A DNA stretch of 64,000 nt from Leptasterias polaris (GCA_037783415.1 JAZGTN010000058.1:7228001-7292000); one strand, 5' to 3'. Positions 10,891 through 23,286 are shown, numbered from the stretch's first letter. Made by a program: numbers and translations. Notes: generated by a model from the sequence alone, not told the origin.

Positions 10891-11924
10891 ATGAGGTCTC
10901 TGTAGTAACTGCATTTGGCTGTTCTGAGAAGTCCGATGACCTTGTTCCGTTGATTTTTGTACAAGTCTCTGTCAATTGTAAGTTTCGTTGAGCGCCATCT
11001 GCTCTCTAGTCTCTTTCTCTTCGCTTTCTCCCTGCGCAGATCATCAGAGTACCAGGATGTATTGGGACGAAAAGTACGAGTTTTTGTCACTAGTGGAGCA
11101 TGTTTATCTAGAAGATTGCCCAACACTGTATTGTAAGTATCAGCAAGAACATCTGGGTCGGTGTCTGCTGCAGCTATGTCAACAAATGATGATCCGGTGA
11201 CGTCCTGAGCAAACCGAGTAACATCGATGTTCTTGATCTTACGATAAGTCAAAGATGTTCGTTTGCGTGTGTGTTTGTGGACATCGAGTGTGCATGTCAC
11301 CAGAAAGTGATCGGATATTGTAGGATCAAATACATCAACTGCTTTTATGATGTCGAGTGATGCACGAGTGATTATCAGATCTAAAACATGTCCTCGGTTA
11401 TGTGTCTGTTTCTGCACATGCTGCTTGAGACTGCACGATTCCAGGAAGTTAGTGAAAGCCACGGTGTCGGGATCATCAGGTCGATCACAATGTATGTTAA
11501 AATCCCCCATGATTACAAGCTCCATCGGGGAGGTGAGCATCTCCTCCAACAGATGACCAAACTCAGTGAGAAATATGTTTTTACTGGAAGCAGGCGGTCG
11601 ATAGAGAACCATCAGTCGAAGCGAAGCATTTTCGCACTTAATTTCACATTCCATGTGTTCAAACGAGGTGGCGACAAACCCGTTACATTTTTCAAGTAAG
11701 GTAAGTTCTGGCTTATACAACAGTCCAACTCCACCCCCAGATTTAACCAATCTGGGGTTATGAATAAACTTGTGGCCCAGAGAGGTAAGTTCAGCGAGGG
11801 TGACGGTATCGTTTTCCTTCAGCCATGTTTCTGTGATACACAAAACATCAACATTGTTTTCGTTGAAAATCTCCAGTACCTCTGTGGTTTTATTACATAC
11901 TGAACGAGTATTTAAAGTACTCAC
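10891..11924 (-). CDS. LINE-1 ORF2, endonuclease part
   Basis: Endonuclease/exonuclease/phosphatase-fold domain: LNTRSVCNK near the start, CITETWL, the GDFNIHCD metal-site motif near the middle, and SDHFLVTC near the C-terminal side. It nicks target DNA for target-primed reverse transcription. Translation runs into element A at 10890; beyond the element it continues in frame into the RT part. At about 11921-11935 the frame changes relative to the upstream segment, so one frameshift separates it from the N-terminal part. Confidence 0.9.
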
Positions 11925-12322
11925 ATTGAGAGTGCGGTTGAGTTGAGTTTGTGGTTCTCATTTCGGATGCAAACAAAATTCGCATAGTCCCTTCGTGAAT
12001 ACAACGCCGGGTTCTTTGTGTTCTTTAACATGTCATTTAAAAATGGCCGCCGTCTTCCCGTTATAGTTGCTATTTCACCATGTGTTGTTTCACGATAGCA
12101 CAGGCGCCGACAGTTGGGTTGGCCCCCGCGACAGTTCCGACGTGTCGGTGGCTTGTAGCTGATCTTTAACTCACGTAAAGTCGTGAAAACAACCTGTGGA
12201 AATTCCGTAAGTTTTCCACTTAGTTCTCGAAGCTGTCCAGTTCTCGAAGCTGTCCAGCAGAATACACCCAGCGCATTTTGATCAAGCCCACTGCCGTACC
12301 TTCTCGGTAGAGTAGATGGTGA
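11921..12322 (-). pseudogene. LINE-1 region upstream of the endonuclease, frame-shifted and 5' truncated
   Basis: An open frame encodes a basic segment (KPPTRRNCRGGQPNCRRLCY) of the kind that often precedes the endonuclease in CR1/L2-like ORFs. It overlaps the endonuclease frame by 4 nt. A 17-bp tandem duplication (two copies of AGTTCTCGAAGCTGTCC at about 12225-12258 on the plus strand) probably shifts the frame as well. The CACTA element cuts it at 12322. Confidence 0.6.
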
Positions 12323-12386
12323 CACTATGAAAATCTTTGCCGTGAAAATACAATGAATCGGCATTCAGACGTGAATTTGCCGTGAA
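12323..12386 (+). repeat. CACTA left terminal inverted repeat
   Basis: Identical over 64 bp to the reverse complement of 34027-34090. It contains GCCGTGAA motifs at its inner edge. Confidence 0.95.
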
Positions 12387-12495
12387 TTTTTTTTTCATGG
12401 CATCTTCACGGCGATTTCACGGCGTTTGCTCCCTCTTAAAATTTGCTTACTTGTTCACTGCAATTTCACGGTGATTTCACGGCAAGGCAAAGCTA
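12387..12495. repeat. left subterminal TTTCACGGC repeats
   Basis: Repeated TTCACGGC, TTTCACGGCG, TTTCACGGTG and TTTCACGGCAA within about 110 bp of the TIR. In plant CACTA elements such subterminal motifs bind a TnpA-type protein; that role is inferred here. Confidence 0.75.
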
Positions 12496-12791
12496 TTCTT
12501 ATTCATAACGACAAACCATTGTTCTCGTAACAAAACAGACTCCACAAATGTTGACATAACGGACCCTCTTAAAGTTTCAAGGCCCATTGTTGCTTAATAC
12601 CTCTTTGCGCTCGTTAAAGGATTATCGTTGCAGCTATTCAAACATCCACCACACCATAGTGTCAGTGACTCGTGTATAGCTCTCTCTACCTACATGCTAT
12701 AACCGGCGTGTGTGTAGGCAATTTACATCCTGGCACTGGCAATGAATTCGTGATCGTACACAATCATGATCAGACTGGGAACCGATCAATA

Positions 12792-14207
12792 GACTGTGCA
12801 AGTCTCGCGCGTAAGCAAACTTCCGGGACCATTGTGGTCCCTGGAGTTTTACGTTGGCAAGATTTTGTTTCGTGTATTATTTTAGTTGAACGTACTTTAT
12901 GACCATGAAAATTAAATATGCTGTTGGGAATGTAATACTAAGTTGTGACAAATATTAAAGTAAAATCAATTCAGCAATGCAACGAAGAAAACCCAAGAAT
13001 TAAACTTGACCTCTGCTTCCGGTTACTTGCAAAAAAATTAAGAATTTGTGCCCACCTCTCTCCGATCACCAATTTTGTTTTGGTCGCGCGATGATAATCA
13101 CCAGACGCTGTAATTGTCAGACGCTAAGCCTTTTCATTGCAGTCTACGGTTGTTGAGGCTTCGCGTCCTCTTCAAACTGCGTCACGCGTTAATTCTACGT
13201 CTGTCCGTGCGATCATCGCGCGTCTGCATTTAAACTAGCCCCAATAATTAGGGCCAATCCACTCTGTATCCTTGGCCCTAGCGCGACTGCTATTCTTGTG
13301 CCCCATTGAGATTTGAATCTGCAAAGATCTGCATCTTGAAACTTACCGATTGAGTGCAAATATACTTGTTAATAGCCGGACAGGTGGAATTCGTTTAAAA
13401 AACATCACAAATTTTGAGGGAAAATTGATTGCTTTTCGCGTCACGAATGTGAACTTGTGTTCACATATTAACACCTTGCGCGAAAACCATGATTTGTCTG
13501 GTTCCCTTAACAACTCCACAACATTTATACGATCAACTGCTGTTATTTACTGGGGACCAGACTAATTTATTCAGCATTAGTCTGGTCCCACTAGATTGTA
13601 ACAGTTGATCGTATAAATGTTGTGGAGTTGTTGAGGGAACCAGACAAATCATGGTTTTCGCGCAATTCGCAACAAGGTGTGAACAAAAATTCACAATCAT
13701 AACGTGAAAAGCAATCAATTTTCCCTCAAAATCTGTGATGTTTCTAAAACGAATTCCACCTGTCCGGCTATTTACAAGTATATTGGCACTCAACCGGTAA
13801 GTTTCAGGATGCAGATCTTTGCAGATTCAAATCTCAATGGGGCACAAGAATAGGTTTGCAGTCGCGCTAGGGCCAAGGATACAGAGTGGATTGGCACTAA
13901 TTGGGGCTACATTTAAACCTGCTTTTAGTGGTTGCACGTACTCAGGCGTGGGTTTACAAATGGGTTTCCTAAAAAGTTAAGATCAAATAGATATCCTTGT
14001 CCCAGAGTTTTTAGTGTGTTTCAACAAAAACTAAGAAATCATTAATGTGTTTATTATGAAAGCTAAAACTTATTTTATACAAATTGTAATGATTTTTTTT
14101 GTTGGTCAGATTTTTTCATAGATATAATTTAAAAACAATATGTGATTTCCGAAAAAACGTCTCATGACGTGTTTTCTCGCTCCGACACGCGCGAGACTTG
14201 CACGGTC
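12792..14207. mobile_element. TA-flanked MITE, copy 1, carrying a nested palindrome
   Basis: Ends are GACTGTGCAAGTCTCGCGCG and its near-perfect inverse, each flanked by TA (12790-12791, 14208-14209), as in Tc1/mariner-type MITEs. The last ~170 bp match copy 2 at 33041-33474. It is longer than copy 2 because of inserted sequence, including the palindrome at 13228-13918. Confidence 0.8.
13228..13918. repeat. 690-bp near-perfect palindrome
   Basis: Two ~340-bp arms are inverted copies with very little spacer; the centre is GGGACCAGACTAATTTATTC followed by AGCATTAGTCTGGTCCC near 13550-13590. The arms encode near-identical translations on opposite strands (both begin MSANILVNSRTGGIR), a by-product of the symmetry and not a gene. 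The arms differ by scattered substitutions and short indels. Confidence 0.9.
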
Positions 14208-14209
14208 TA

Positions 14210-15600
14210 TTATCGCGTTACAAAATAATATCTTTGTATTCACGTCATCAATAATTACCGACCCGTGGACCCGTGGCGGTACACTACAACGGTCTAGCTG
14301 GGATTTGCGAACGATCAAGTTTCCGCGGCCTTTTTATATTATGCGAGTCGACCGCCACTTACACTTGTGGACAAGTCGTTCATTGTTTGCACGTTGATAG
14401 CGTACCGGCTCTCACGCTATCGAGATACTGCGTCTGGGATGGCGTGCTATAACCACAACAAACAAGTCTAACCTGTACTGTGTATGGATCATAGTGCCTT
14501 GATGTGAAAACACATGTACGGACGGACACAGACGGACGATCAACGGATATAAAAACAAACTGTTAGGTGGTTAGGCCGTTCAACTTTTTATTAGCTCGGC
14601 GACGAATTTTCTTGCAAATCGATCCATGCTTTTTTCTTTGTTTTCACCCGTCGACAAATATTCAAATTTTGTTAAGATTATTTTACCATTATGTACAATA
14701 TTTGATTTTATCGAGAAAACGATAGGTAGGTTGCGAAAAAAAATTAAAAATATGTGTTTTACGTTTCGATCTTGCGTCGGCCCGATGGATACATGCTTTC
14801 GATCGTGAAGCAGTTGCATGGATGTAGAATTGTAAGAGCTTTTGTGCCTCCCTCATGTTTCTATATCAAAATACGAAGTGCGCAGCGGGCTGTGGTTAGT
14901 AGTGAGAACGGCTCATGTGGACCGCATGTGCGCAATACCAGCGGCCCTTGGGTTGGGTGTTAGACGGGAAGTGTAACATGCGATGTACACGAAATAGTCT
15001 GATATCCGTCTCTTAATACTTGATGGTGTAAACAAAATGCAAGATTTAACGTTCTTTCAAAGCATGGAGCTGCAAAGTATGGTTGATTAGAATGAGGTGT
15101 CACTTATAAATTAACTGATACCACATACAAATAAAAGTTAATTGAGATTCAGCTCCTCTTTGGGCTATAGATAAAGGGTGCTTTATTATCACTGTTTGGC
15201 TTTACCAAAGACGAGTCTCAAACGTAGCAAGAAAGGAATAATGGGCACAGTAAAATGACAAGCTTACAATACGATGGCAAGCGCAAACAAATTCCTTTTT
15301 GTGGCTGTAAAAGAGGGAGGAAAGCTGGATAAACGCCTCATCGATTGCCGTCTCACTTGATGAAACTATTGGTTTGTTGTCCATGGGTTTCAACACTGCA
15401 AAGTGCAGGTGCCGGCTTTTTTGTGTGGAAATTAATACAGTTTAGAGACAAAAGAACTCCTCCTCAAACCACCAAAGACCTCTAGAAAATACTTTAAACT
15501 CAGGAGATGTTGCCGCTTAATCTGGGTGTACGGTGTGTCACTGAACATTAAAAAAAGAAAACAAGAAAACAAACGCATGAAATTATGTAGAACTGCCATT
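14210..15600. other. unassigned CACTA interior
   Basis: No convincing coding exon, RNA gene or repeat is seen. Short open frames here (for example 14580-14819, 15202-15396) have no recognisable motif. Confidence 0.4.
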
Positions 15601-15784
15601 CAACTCGCCCCCCCCCCCCCCCCCAGCAAAGTCGCACCCAGCAGTTACCTGCTACAAAGTCGCCCCCAAGCACAGTCGCCCCCTCACATATATAATAAAC
15701 TCAAACTCGACCCCTCTCAAAGGCATCCCTCACAAAGTCGCACCCAGACGACAGAGTCGCCCCCTGACGAGACAGAGCCGGCAT
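15601..15784. repeat. C homopolymer and degenerate AAGTCGCCCCC repeats
   Basis: A run of about 16 C, followed by imperfect repeats of AAAGTCGCACCC / AAGTCGCCCCC. Low complexity. Confidence 0.8.
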
Positions 15785-17225
15785 AGCGTCTAAATCATGT
15801 CTGATGACGTTGAGGCCTACAGTTGTGTAAACGAATAAGCAGTTGTCACAAACTGTAGCCTACTACTACATGGTATCTATTTACCCAAAAATTTAAGAAA
15901 GGAAAAAGCAAAAATCACGATAGTCCTTTTAAACTCCACCAAAAATTAGCTATGATATCAGATGATGACTACAAATAACATCTCAGATTGTCAACATCTT
16001 ACGTGATACCAAACCCGAAATATGAGAGGAAATGTTGAGACCGAATATTCAGTCAAAGTGCAACCATGTGCGGTGCAACACACCGAGAAAAACAATTCAG
16101 TGCGTGCTTCACAGCAGGTACTAGCCGGTCAACCATGTCCGACAGACGGCGTGGCACAAGGTCGGAGCGTCGTGTTTGCTCACTCCCCGTACATGGCCAC
16201 AATTAATACTATTTGGTTAATTTATCATTAAAGAGGGAAATACAACAACGGCATAGCGTCTAAATCATGTCTGATGACGTTGAGTGAAGACTTGGTTGCT
16301 GCACATGTATCATGTGCTTCATTGTTGATATCATGCTATCATTTAAAACAAATAGGCCTACAGTTGTGTAAACGAATTTGATAGAATAATTAAGCAGTTG
16401 TCACAAACTGTAGCCTACTACTACATGGTATCTATTTACCCAAAAATTTAAGAAAGGAAAAAGCAAAAATCACGATAGTCCTTTTAAACTCCACCAAAAA
16501 TTAGCTATGATATCAGATGATGACTACAAATAACATCTGTGATTGTCAACATCTTACGTGATACCAAACCCGAAATATGAGAGGAAATGTTGAGACCGAA
16601 TATTCAGTCAAAGTGCAACCATGTGCGGTGCAACACACCGAGAAAAACAATTCAGTGCGTGCTTCACAGCAGGTACTAGCCGGTCAACCATGTCCGACAG
16701 ACGGCGTGGCACAAGGTCGGAGCGTCGTGTTTTGCTCACTCCCCGTACATGGCCACAATTAATACTATTTGGTTAATTTATCATTAAAGAGGGAAATACA
16801 ACAACGGCATAGCGTCTAAATCATGTCTGATGACGTTGAGTGAAGACTTGGTTGCTGCACATGTATCATGTGCTTCATTGTTGATATCATGCTATCATTT
16901 AAAACAAATAGGCCTACAGTTGTGTAAACGAATTTGATAGAATAATTAAGCAGTTGTCACAAACTGTAGCCTACTACTACATGGTATCTATTTACCCAAA
17001 AATTTAAGAAAGGAAAAAGCAAAAATCACGATAGTCCTTTTAAACTCCACCAAAAATTAGCTATGATATCAGATGATGACTACAAATAACATCTGAGATT
17101 GTCAACATCTTACGTGATACCAAACCCGAAATATGAGAGGAAATGTTGAGACCGAATATTCAGTCAAAGTGCAACCATGTGCGGTGCAACACACCGAGAA
17201 AAACAATTCAGTGCGTGCTTCACAA
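15785..17225. repeat. 555-bp unit in three tandem copies
   Basis: The motif ATGAGAGGAAATGTTGAGAC occurs at 16022, 16577 and 17133, a period of 555-556 bp. Copy 1 lacks about 80 bp near 15805 and copy 3 is cut at 17225. Copies differ by very few bases. The open frames starting at 16022 and 16577 belong to the repeat and are not supported as genes. Confidence 0.92.
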
Positions 17226-18053
17226 CCAATTTTGGGGATTAAGGTCTAAACAGTGGCTATACTAACCTGCACTATGGGCATCTACACAAGACCTCCATGG
17301 TCTAACTGTGTTTTTGGGTGGGAGACAAGTGTCTCTGTATTTAAAAACTCAGGCAATGGTTAAAACAGAGCTATATGTTGATGTTTTTATGAAACTTCAT
17401 GAAGGATTGGGGGGAGTGGGTTTTGGAGGAAAAGGGGGGGGGGGGTTTTAAGGGAAGGGGTTGTTGGAACTCACTAAAAAGAACTTTTTCCGGTGATAAT
17501 ATGTTGAGCCACTTTTTTTTATTCCTTTAATGGAATGGCTCAAAAACATATTTTCAGTGCGTTATATAAGCTGCACCTCATCAGTCACCATTCTGGCTTA
17601 TGTATCCTTTATTATGAAAGATTTGCAACAAGGAGTGATCAAAATGTAGCTTGTTAGAGTAGAAGGATCCACCAAAGCACACCTATATTTAGGTCAAAAC
17701 ACAATGTTGCTTTATTGAACTTAAACGAAAAACAAGATAAATACAAATCTGATTAAACCACATTGTAACCCACTCCCAACCGCCCCTTAAGCGTGAACAT
17801 GATATGGTATATTGAAAGAAATAATATGTAAAACACTATAAAACACCATTGCTTAAAATATTTTAATAGAAAATGGAACAAAGTTATGGTCTTTTTAAAG
17901 GCCCTGTACACTATTGGTAAGATCGAAAAACACAAATGTTCACAGATTCACAGATAACTGAAAAAATTGATTAAACTGCCACCATAAACAAATACAAACT
18001 AATATATAAATTACTACAAAAACATACACAGTATTGCAAACGAAAAACAATGT
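17226..18053. other. unassigned; partial TTAA MITE near 17895
   Basis: It holds a G homopolymer near 17431 and, at 17895, a TTAAAGGCCCTGTACACTAT end similar to the MITE at 20131. Nothing else is recognised. Confidence 0.4.
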
Positions 18054-18059
18054 TTTATT
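18054..18059 (-). terminator. poly(A) signal of the minus-strand CACTA gene
   Basis: AATAAA on the minus strand, 16 nt after the stop codon of the predicted last exon. Confidence 0.65.
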
Positions 18060-18075
18060 GAAATATTAACTGTGG

Positions 18076-21000
18076 CTAGCATGTGTAGCGTTTGTTGGGC
18101 CGCCGGACTCTGGGCCCTCCATCTGGCGTAAATGCCTTTGTGGCAATAGCTTGCCCGACCGCCCAACCTGTCCATCCCTTGGGGTGTTTCCTGAAGAAAA
18201 TGGGGGGGAAAAGGAGAATTTTTAGTAAGCTAGTCGACTCCCGTTATTACGAGCTCGCTTACGAGGTTCTGGTGGTTAATAATACGAGTTTTGTTTGTGC
18301 CGGTCCCGAACTCCCCACTGCGTATTAAAATGCATTTAAATGTGGTTTATACGAGCACGTTAGTAGTGAGAACATGGTTACAACGAGCTTGTACTTTTGT
18401 CGGCCAGTTACGAGAAACACTATTTTTAACCCTTTTCTAACGAGAATAAAATAAAATGAATCAACAAAGGAAACATTCAACAGCCTGGAAGTCGTTATTT
18501 ATGGCTTGTTCAATAGAGGTGTTAACTGGACGCTGCATTACTAATCCGTAAATGGAGTCACGAGTCAGCGAGCAGGTTGTTAATTCCAAACTCCGGACAA
18601 TGGTGGAATTATCGAGGTTTGCATGGTTCAAACAACTGAGCAGATTCACTACTAAGTCGCATTCATCAATTCATGTGAGATATTCAGAAAAGATACTGAT
18701 CCATTGAGTCTTACAAGTGCTTGATGTGCATTTTAGACTTCCCTGGTATCCTGCGTTAGCAATGAACCATCTAGCATCACACAGGTGGTTCCAAAAATTG
18801 ACTTTCTTGCTAAACTAACTAAATTTAAACAGATTTATTTGCCCAATCTTGTGTTTGTTTGTGTATGTAATACATGCACACATGTTATCAGCTTTAATAT
18901 TTTTCTACACGTGCGGCCATTATGTTATGCTCTTTGTGCATACGAAATAAAAAACAATTCTCTGTTCACACTGATTATGTAAATGCACTGGCTTGTTGTG
19001 TCTCATTTTATATTAACTTTGTAATAACTATTACCTCGAGTGAACCAGGGCAACAAAAAACAAAGTGGGACCTGCAAAATTCAACATACCTTTTTGACGA
19101 TTCCCGTTGAGCCGTCTTCCGTGAGATGGGACTGTACATAGAAAATTAAGAAAATAGAGAAAGTTGAAGGCTATAACTTCATGCCTGTGAGTTTTGAGGC
19201 GGGCTGTGGTAAGGTATCACAATACTATAAATTTAGGGACCGGCAATGGGATAATGAGGCACATCCTGTGTTGTGTATATTCTTCTTGTGAAAACCTTTC
19301 CTGTTGTTTTGCTTTTACCGCAGTTAATTTAAGGAGACTACTCACGACATTGCCAAGATTGAAAATTCACTCTAGGGCCTAAAAGAGAGTGGTTTTTCAA
19401 TCCAACATCTACCTAAAGCTGTCACAAATCTATTAGGTTAGAAAAAAATATAATAATCGCTTTCAATTTTAGGAAATTAAGAGAGCACCGGTACCAAGTT
19501 CTGAACAGAACTTCCTTACTATCATCACCAGATGCGGTAAGCGCAATTATTGTAATACTAGGCCTATAATAATTAACCAAAAAGAATATAACCGCTTTTG
19601 AAAACGATTGCACCGCAAACTTACGTTGATGAGACACGAACTTCAGCCGTCGTGAGGTTTTCGATGTCACTGAAACAGAAAATGATTTGTTTGGTTAGGA
19701 AGCTTCCTACAGATTCAGTAATCGCATTAAGGCAGTGTATAAACAAATAAATGCTTAGCATTACCACCCCCACCACTAAAAGGCCCAAATGTAATATTTA
19801 TTTAACACCAACTGTTATCGACCATTGACCGAATTATATTGGTAGTTGTTTGCCTGAGAGTTAATTCGCTCCGTTGCGTTCATCATGAAGTGTTCCTTTC
19901 TCTAAGGTGAGATACAGATGCTATTTACGCAAGTCAAACCATGGTCAGACCATAGAACAAAGATGGTCAGACTTTATATTAACGCACACAAATTACAATA
20001 CGTTAAATTGTCCATACCTGTTGTCGGCAGAAGCCTCCAATACCAGGGAGGCATCCCCAGGAGGCGCGAGGTCGTGGCCGTCGTTACTGTAAATACAAAA
20101 TGACAACATTTAATAGATTACATCACAAAGTTAAAGGCACTGTACACGTTTGGTAATTACTCAGAATACATTAGCATAAAAACGTACTTGGTATACGAGC
20201 AACGGAGAGCTGTTGATTTCTGAGAGCTGTTTTTTCTGTCACCATTTTCTTGCAACTTCGATGACCAATTGAGCCCAAATTTTCACAGGTTTGTAATTTT
20301 ATGCATATGTTGGGATACACCAAGTGAGAATACTGGTCTTTGACAATTACGAAACGTGTTCAGTGCCTTTAATGTCGCAGGCGAACACTTAACAATTTCG
20401 ATGATTTTTATGCGCACTGATTCTCAAAAAGTACTAATAGGCATGTATAGAAATATATAGAAATATTAACAAACATATCCAATATTTATTTTAGTACTTG
20501 TAGTAAAAGTTGAAGTAAGTTCCACAATCAAAATGATTAAAACACTTAAAATACACTTTGTTGCCTTGTTGCGTTTCCCGCACAAATTAAAGATAATCTA
20601 TTTCAAAAGTGTCCCTTACCTGTTGTCGGCAGAAGCCTCCAATACCAGGGAGGCATCCCCAGGAGGCGCGAGGTCGTGGCCGTCGTTACTGAAAATACAA
20701 AATGGCAACATTTAATAGATTACATCACAAAGTTAAAGGCACTGTACACGTTTGGTAATTTCTCTGAATATATTATCATAAAAACGTACTTGGTAACGAG
20801 CAATGGAGAGGTGTTGATAGTATAAAACATTGTGAGAAACGGCTCCCTCTGAAGTAACGTAGTTTTTGAGAAAGAGGTAATGGCTAAATAAAATAATAAA
20901 AGACTTCATGCATGAAGCCTTTTATTCCTATCTGAAAGTGAAAGCACACAAATTTGTCCAACAAGGGTCAAAATTAAAGATAATCGATTTCAAAAGTGTC

Positions 21001-23286
21001 CCTTACCTGTTGTCGGCAGAAGCCTCCAATACCAGGGAGGCATCCCCAGGAGGCGCGAGGTCGTGGCCGTCGTTACTGTAAATACAAAATGGCAACATTT
21101 AATAGATTACATCACAAAGTTAAAGGCACTGTACACGTTTGGTAATTTCTCTGAATATATTATCATAAAAACGTACTTGGTAACGAGCAATGGAGAGGTG
21201 TTGATAGTATAAAACATTGTGAGAAACGGCTCCCTCTGAAGTAACGTAGTTTTTGAGAAAGAGGTAATGGCTAAATAAAATAATAAAAGACTTCATGCAT
21301 GAAGCCTTTTATTCCTATCTGAAAGTGAAAGCACACAAATTTGTCCAACAAGGGTCAAAATTAAAGATAATCGATTTCAAAAGTGTCCCTTACCTGTTGT
21401 CGGCAGAAGCCTCCAATACCAGGGAGGCATCCCCAGGAGGCGCGAGGTCGTGGCCGTCGTTACTGTAAATACAAAATGGCAACATTTAATAGATTACATC
21501 ACAAAGTTAAAGGCACTGTACACGTTTGGTAATTTCTCTGAATATATTATCATAAAAACGTACTTGGTAACGAGCAATGGAGAGGTGTTGATAGTATAAA
21601 ACATTGTGAGAAACGGCTCCCTCTGAAGTAACGTAGTTTTTGAGAAAGAGGTAATGGCTAAATAAAATAATAAAAGACTTCATGCATGAAGCCTTTTATT
21701 CCTATCTGAAAGTGAAAGCACACAAATTTGTCCAACAAGGGTCAAAATTAAAGATAATCGATTTCAAAAGTGTCCCTTACCTGTTGTCGGCAGAAGCCTC
21801 CAATACCAGGGAGGCATCCCCAGGAGGCGCGAGGTCGTGGCCGTCGTTACTGTAAATACAAAATGGCAACATTTAATAGATTACATCACAAAGTTAAAGG
21901 CACTGTACACGTTTGGTAATTTCTCTGAATATATTATCATAAAAACGTACTTGGTAACGAGCAATGGAGAGGTGTTGATAGTATAAAACATTGTGAGAAA
22001 CGGCTCCCTCTGAAGTAACGTAGTTTTTGAGAAAGAGGTAATGGCTAAATAAAATAATAAAAGACTTCATGCATGAAGCCTTTTATTCCTATCTGAAAGT
22101 GAAAGCACACAAATTTGTCCAACAAGGGTCAAAATTAAAGATAATCGATTTCAAAAGTGTCCCTTACCTGTTGTCGGCAGAAGCCTCCAAGACCAGGGAG
22201 GCATCCCAAGTAGGCGCGAGGTCGTGGCCGTCGTTACTGTAAATACAAAAAGGCAACCAAGGTAACATTAGATGACATCACAAAGTCAATGTCGCATAAT
22301 GCCAAACGCAAAAGGGATTTTGGATGAAATAAAGGTGTTATTACACACAAACACAAACGAATTCGCACATCAACTTGTGCATGCTGTGTGCATCTCTCAA
22401 ATATTATTTAAAAAAAATTGACTTTATAAAGCTAAAAACGGCCCAACCTGTTGACAAAAACCTTTCTTATTTTCATTACTAAAACACATACTGCAGTTAC
22501 ATACCTCATCTGAAGTTCTCTTAGTGGAGCTCTCTTCCGTCTGCAAGAAAATGAAACCAAAAACTTATCAATAACCATTTATGAATTATGTTTTTGTCAT
22601 CACAACTCGAATTCATTCAAGGCTTTTTTCTCAAAATGAGTTTGTTGTGGCAGAATAGGCCTATTAGTATGAGTATATGAACGAGTCCAAGAAGAAAAAC
22701 CTTTTAAAAAATAATTAGAAGTGGAAAAACGACATAGTTCAATAGTTGTCATTGTCGCTAAAATAGGCCTATATTAAACATTTTATTCAGCACCAACCTC
22801 CAATTTGCATACGTCCGCATATTGCTGACAGACTGACCGATGTCAGATTTGACCTGCTTCCTTGTGTCAAAATTGTCTGGAAGCGACAAGCTACTCACGA
22901 CCATATCTACAGCAGTGTAGATACTGTTATGGAGCTTGCCTGTGACCCCTGTCCTTTTGATCGCTTCTCGAATAGCAGCCTAATAAAATTGTAAGACAAA
23001 TAACAAATTAAAATGTCAATAGGTCACGTAAATTTAAGAGAAAAATCTTTTCTGTGAGATTAGTGTATCAGACAAAACATTTCTTCAAAACTGATTGAAA
23101 ACTCACTTGATATGCGATTCTTTTTGACGACGATGTCATTCTTTCCTTTTTCTTGTGGGGCGACGGCACTGTTTCCAACGCCGTCAAACCACCCCGTGGC
23201 TGTTCGCTTCTGTCAAGTCGTTGGTCATAGCTCGCGTCTAACAGAGATCGGTATGAATCTAAAATGCATCGGTTTACAGTTTCCAT
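18076..23286 (-). CDS. second CACTA gene with a six-fold repeated exon; unknown function
   Basis: Predicted exons in transcription order: 23286-23107, 22979-22798, 22540-22505, 22236-22168, 21849-21781, 21462-21394, 21075-21007, 20688-20620, 20086-20018, 19669-19625, 18190-18076. All splice sites are AG/GT and all phases agree, giving 972 nt, about 323 aa. Residues 1-133 are new to me, with a KKK patch near 45 and several RK clusters. Residues 133-270 are six copies of a 23-residue unit, core NDGHDLAPPGDASLVLEASA. The C-terminus is Trp/Arg-rich (HPKGWTGWAVGQ, RVRRPNKRY). The gene diverges from the transposase gene 870 bp away. By position it could be an accessory DNA-binding protein like plant TnpA, but no homology is seen. 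An alternative short exon at 19520-19563 also has good splice sites. Confidence 0.75.
20018..22236 (-). repeat. tandem exon array, 387-bp period
   Basis: Exon copies start at 20620, 21007, 21394, 21781 and 22168, exactly 387 bp apart; a sixth lies 602 bp further at 20018. Each copy is 69 nt (23 codons) with intact splice sites, so any number of copies keeps the frame. Copies are nearly identical; the first transcribed one (22168-22236) differs, reading PTWD where the others have PPGD. Each unit's intron carries part of a TTAA MITE. Confidence 0.93.
20131..20372. mobile_element. TTAA-flanked MITE
   Basis: Begins TTAAAGGCACTGTACACG and ends CAGTGCCTTTAA; TTAA is at both ends, as for piggyBac-type insertions. 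Related, internally altered copies lie in every 387-bp array unit and in transposase introns. Confidence 0.75.

Larger units (their letters stand above)
6699..12322 (-). mobile_element. LINE-1: CR1/L2-like non-LTR retrotransposon, split by later insertions
   Basis: On the minus strand an apurinic-type endonuclease domain precedes an RT domain in one ORF, as in CR1/L2-clade LINEs. The coding sequence is cut at 9008/10890 by a TIR element; removing that element and one copy of its TG duplication restores an in-frame join. The 5' end is cut at 12322 by the CACTA element, and I could not follow LINE sequence confidently beyond 34093. The 3' UTR is absent because the gypsy LTR starts 6 bp past the stop codon. 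Confidence 0.9.

Noticed and set aside
13350..13793. Two similar proteins on opposite strands (MSANILVNSRTGGIR...)
   Set aside because: They are mirror translations of the palindrome arms.
16022..16762. Two near-identical 61-69-aa frames
   Set aside because: They are the same stretch of the 555-bp tandem repeat; no coding signature.
19520..19563. Candidate 44-nt exon in the minus-strand CACTA gene
   Set aside because: Splice sites are fair, but using it changes the phase and leads to a stop almost at once. Joining 19625-19669 directly to 18190-18076 keeps phase and reaches a stop with a poly(A) signal.
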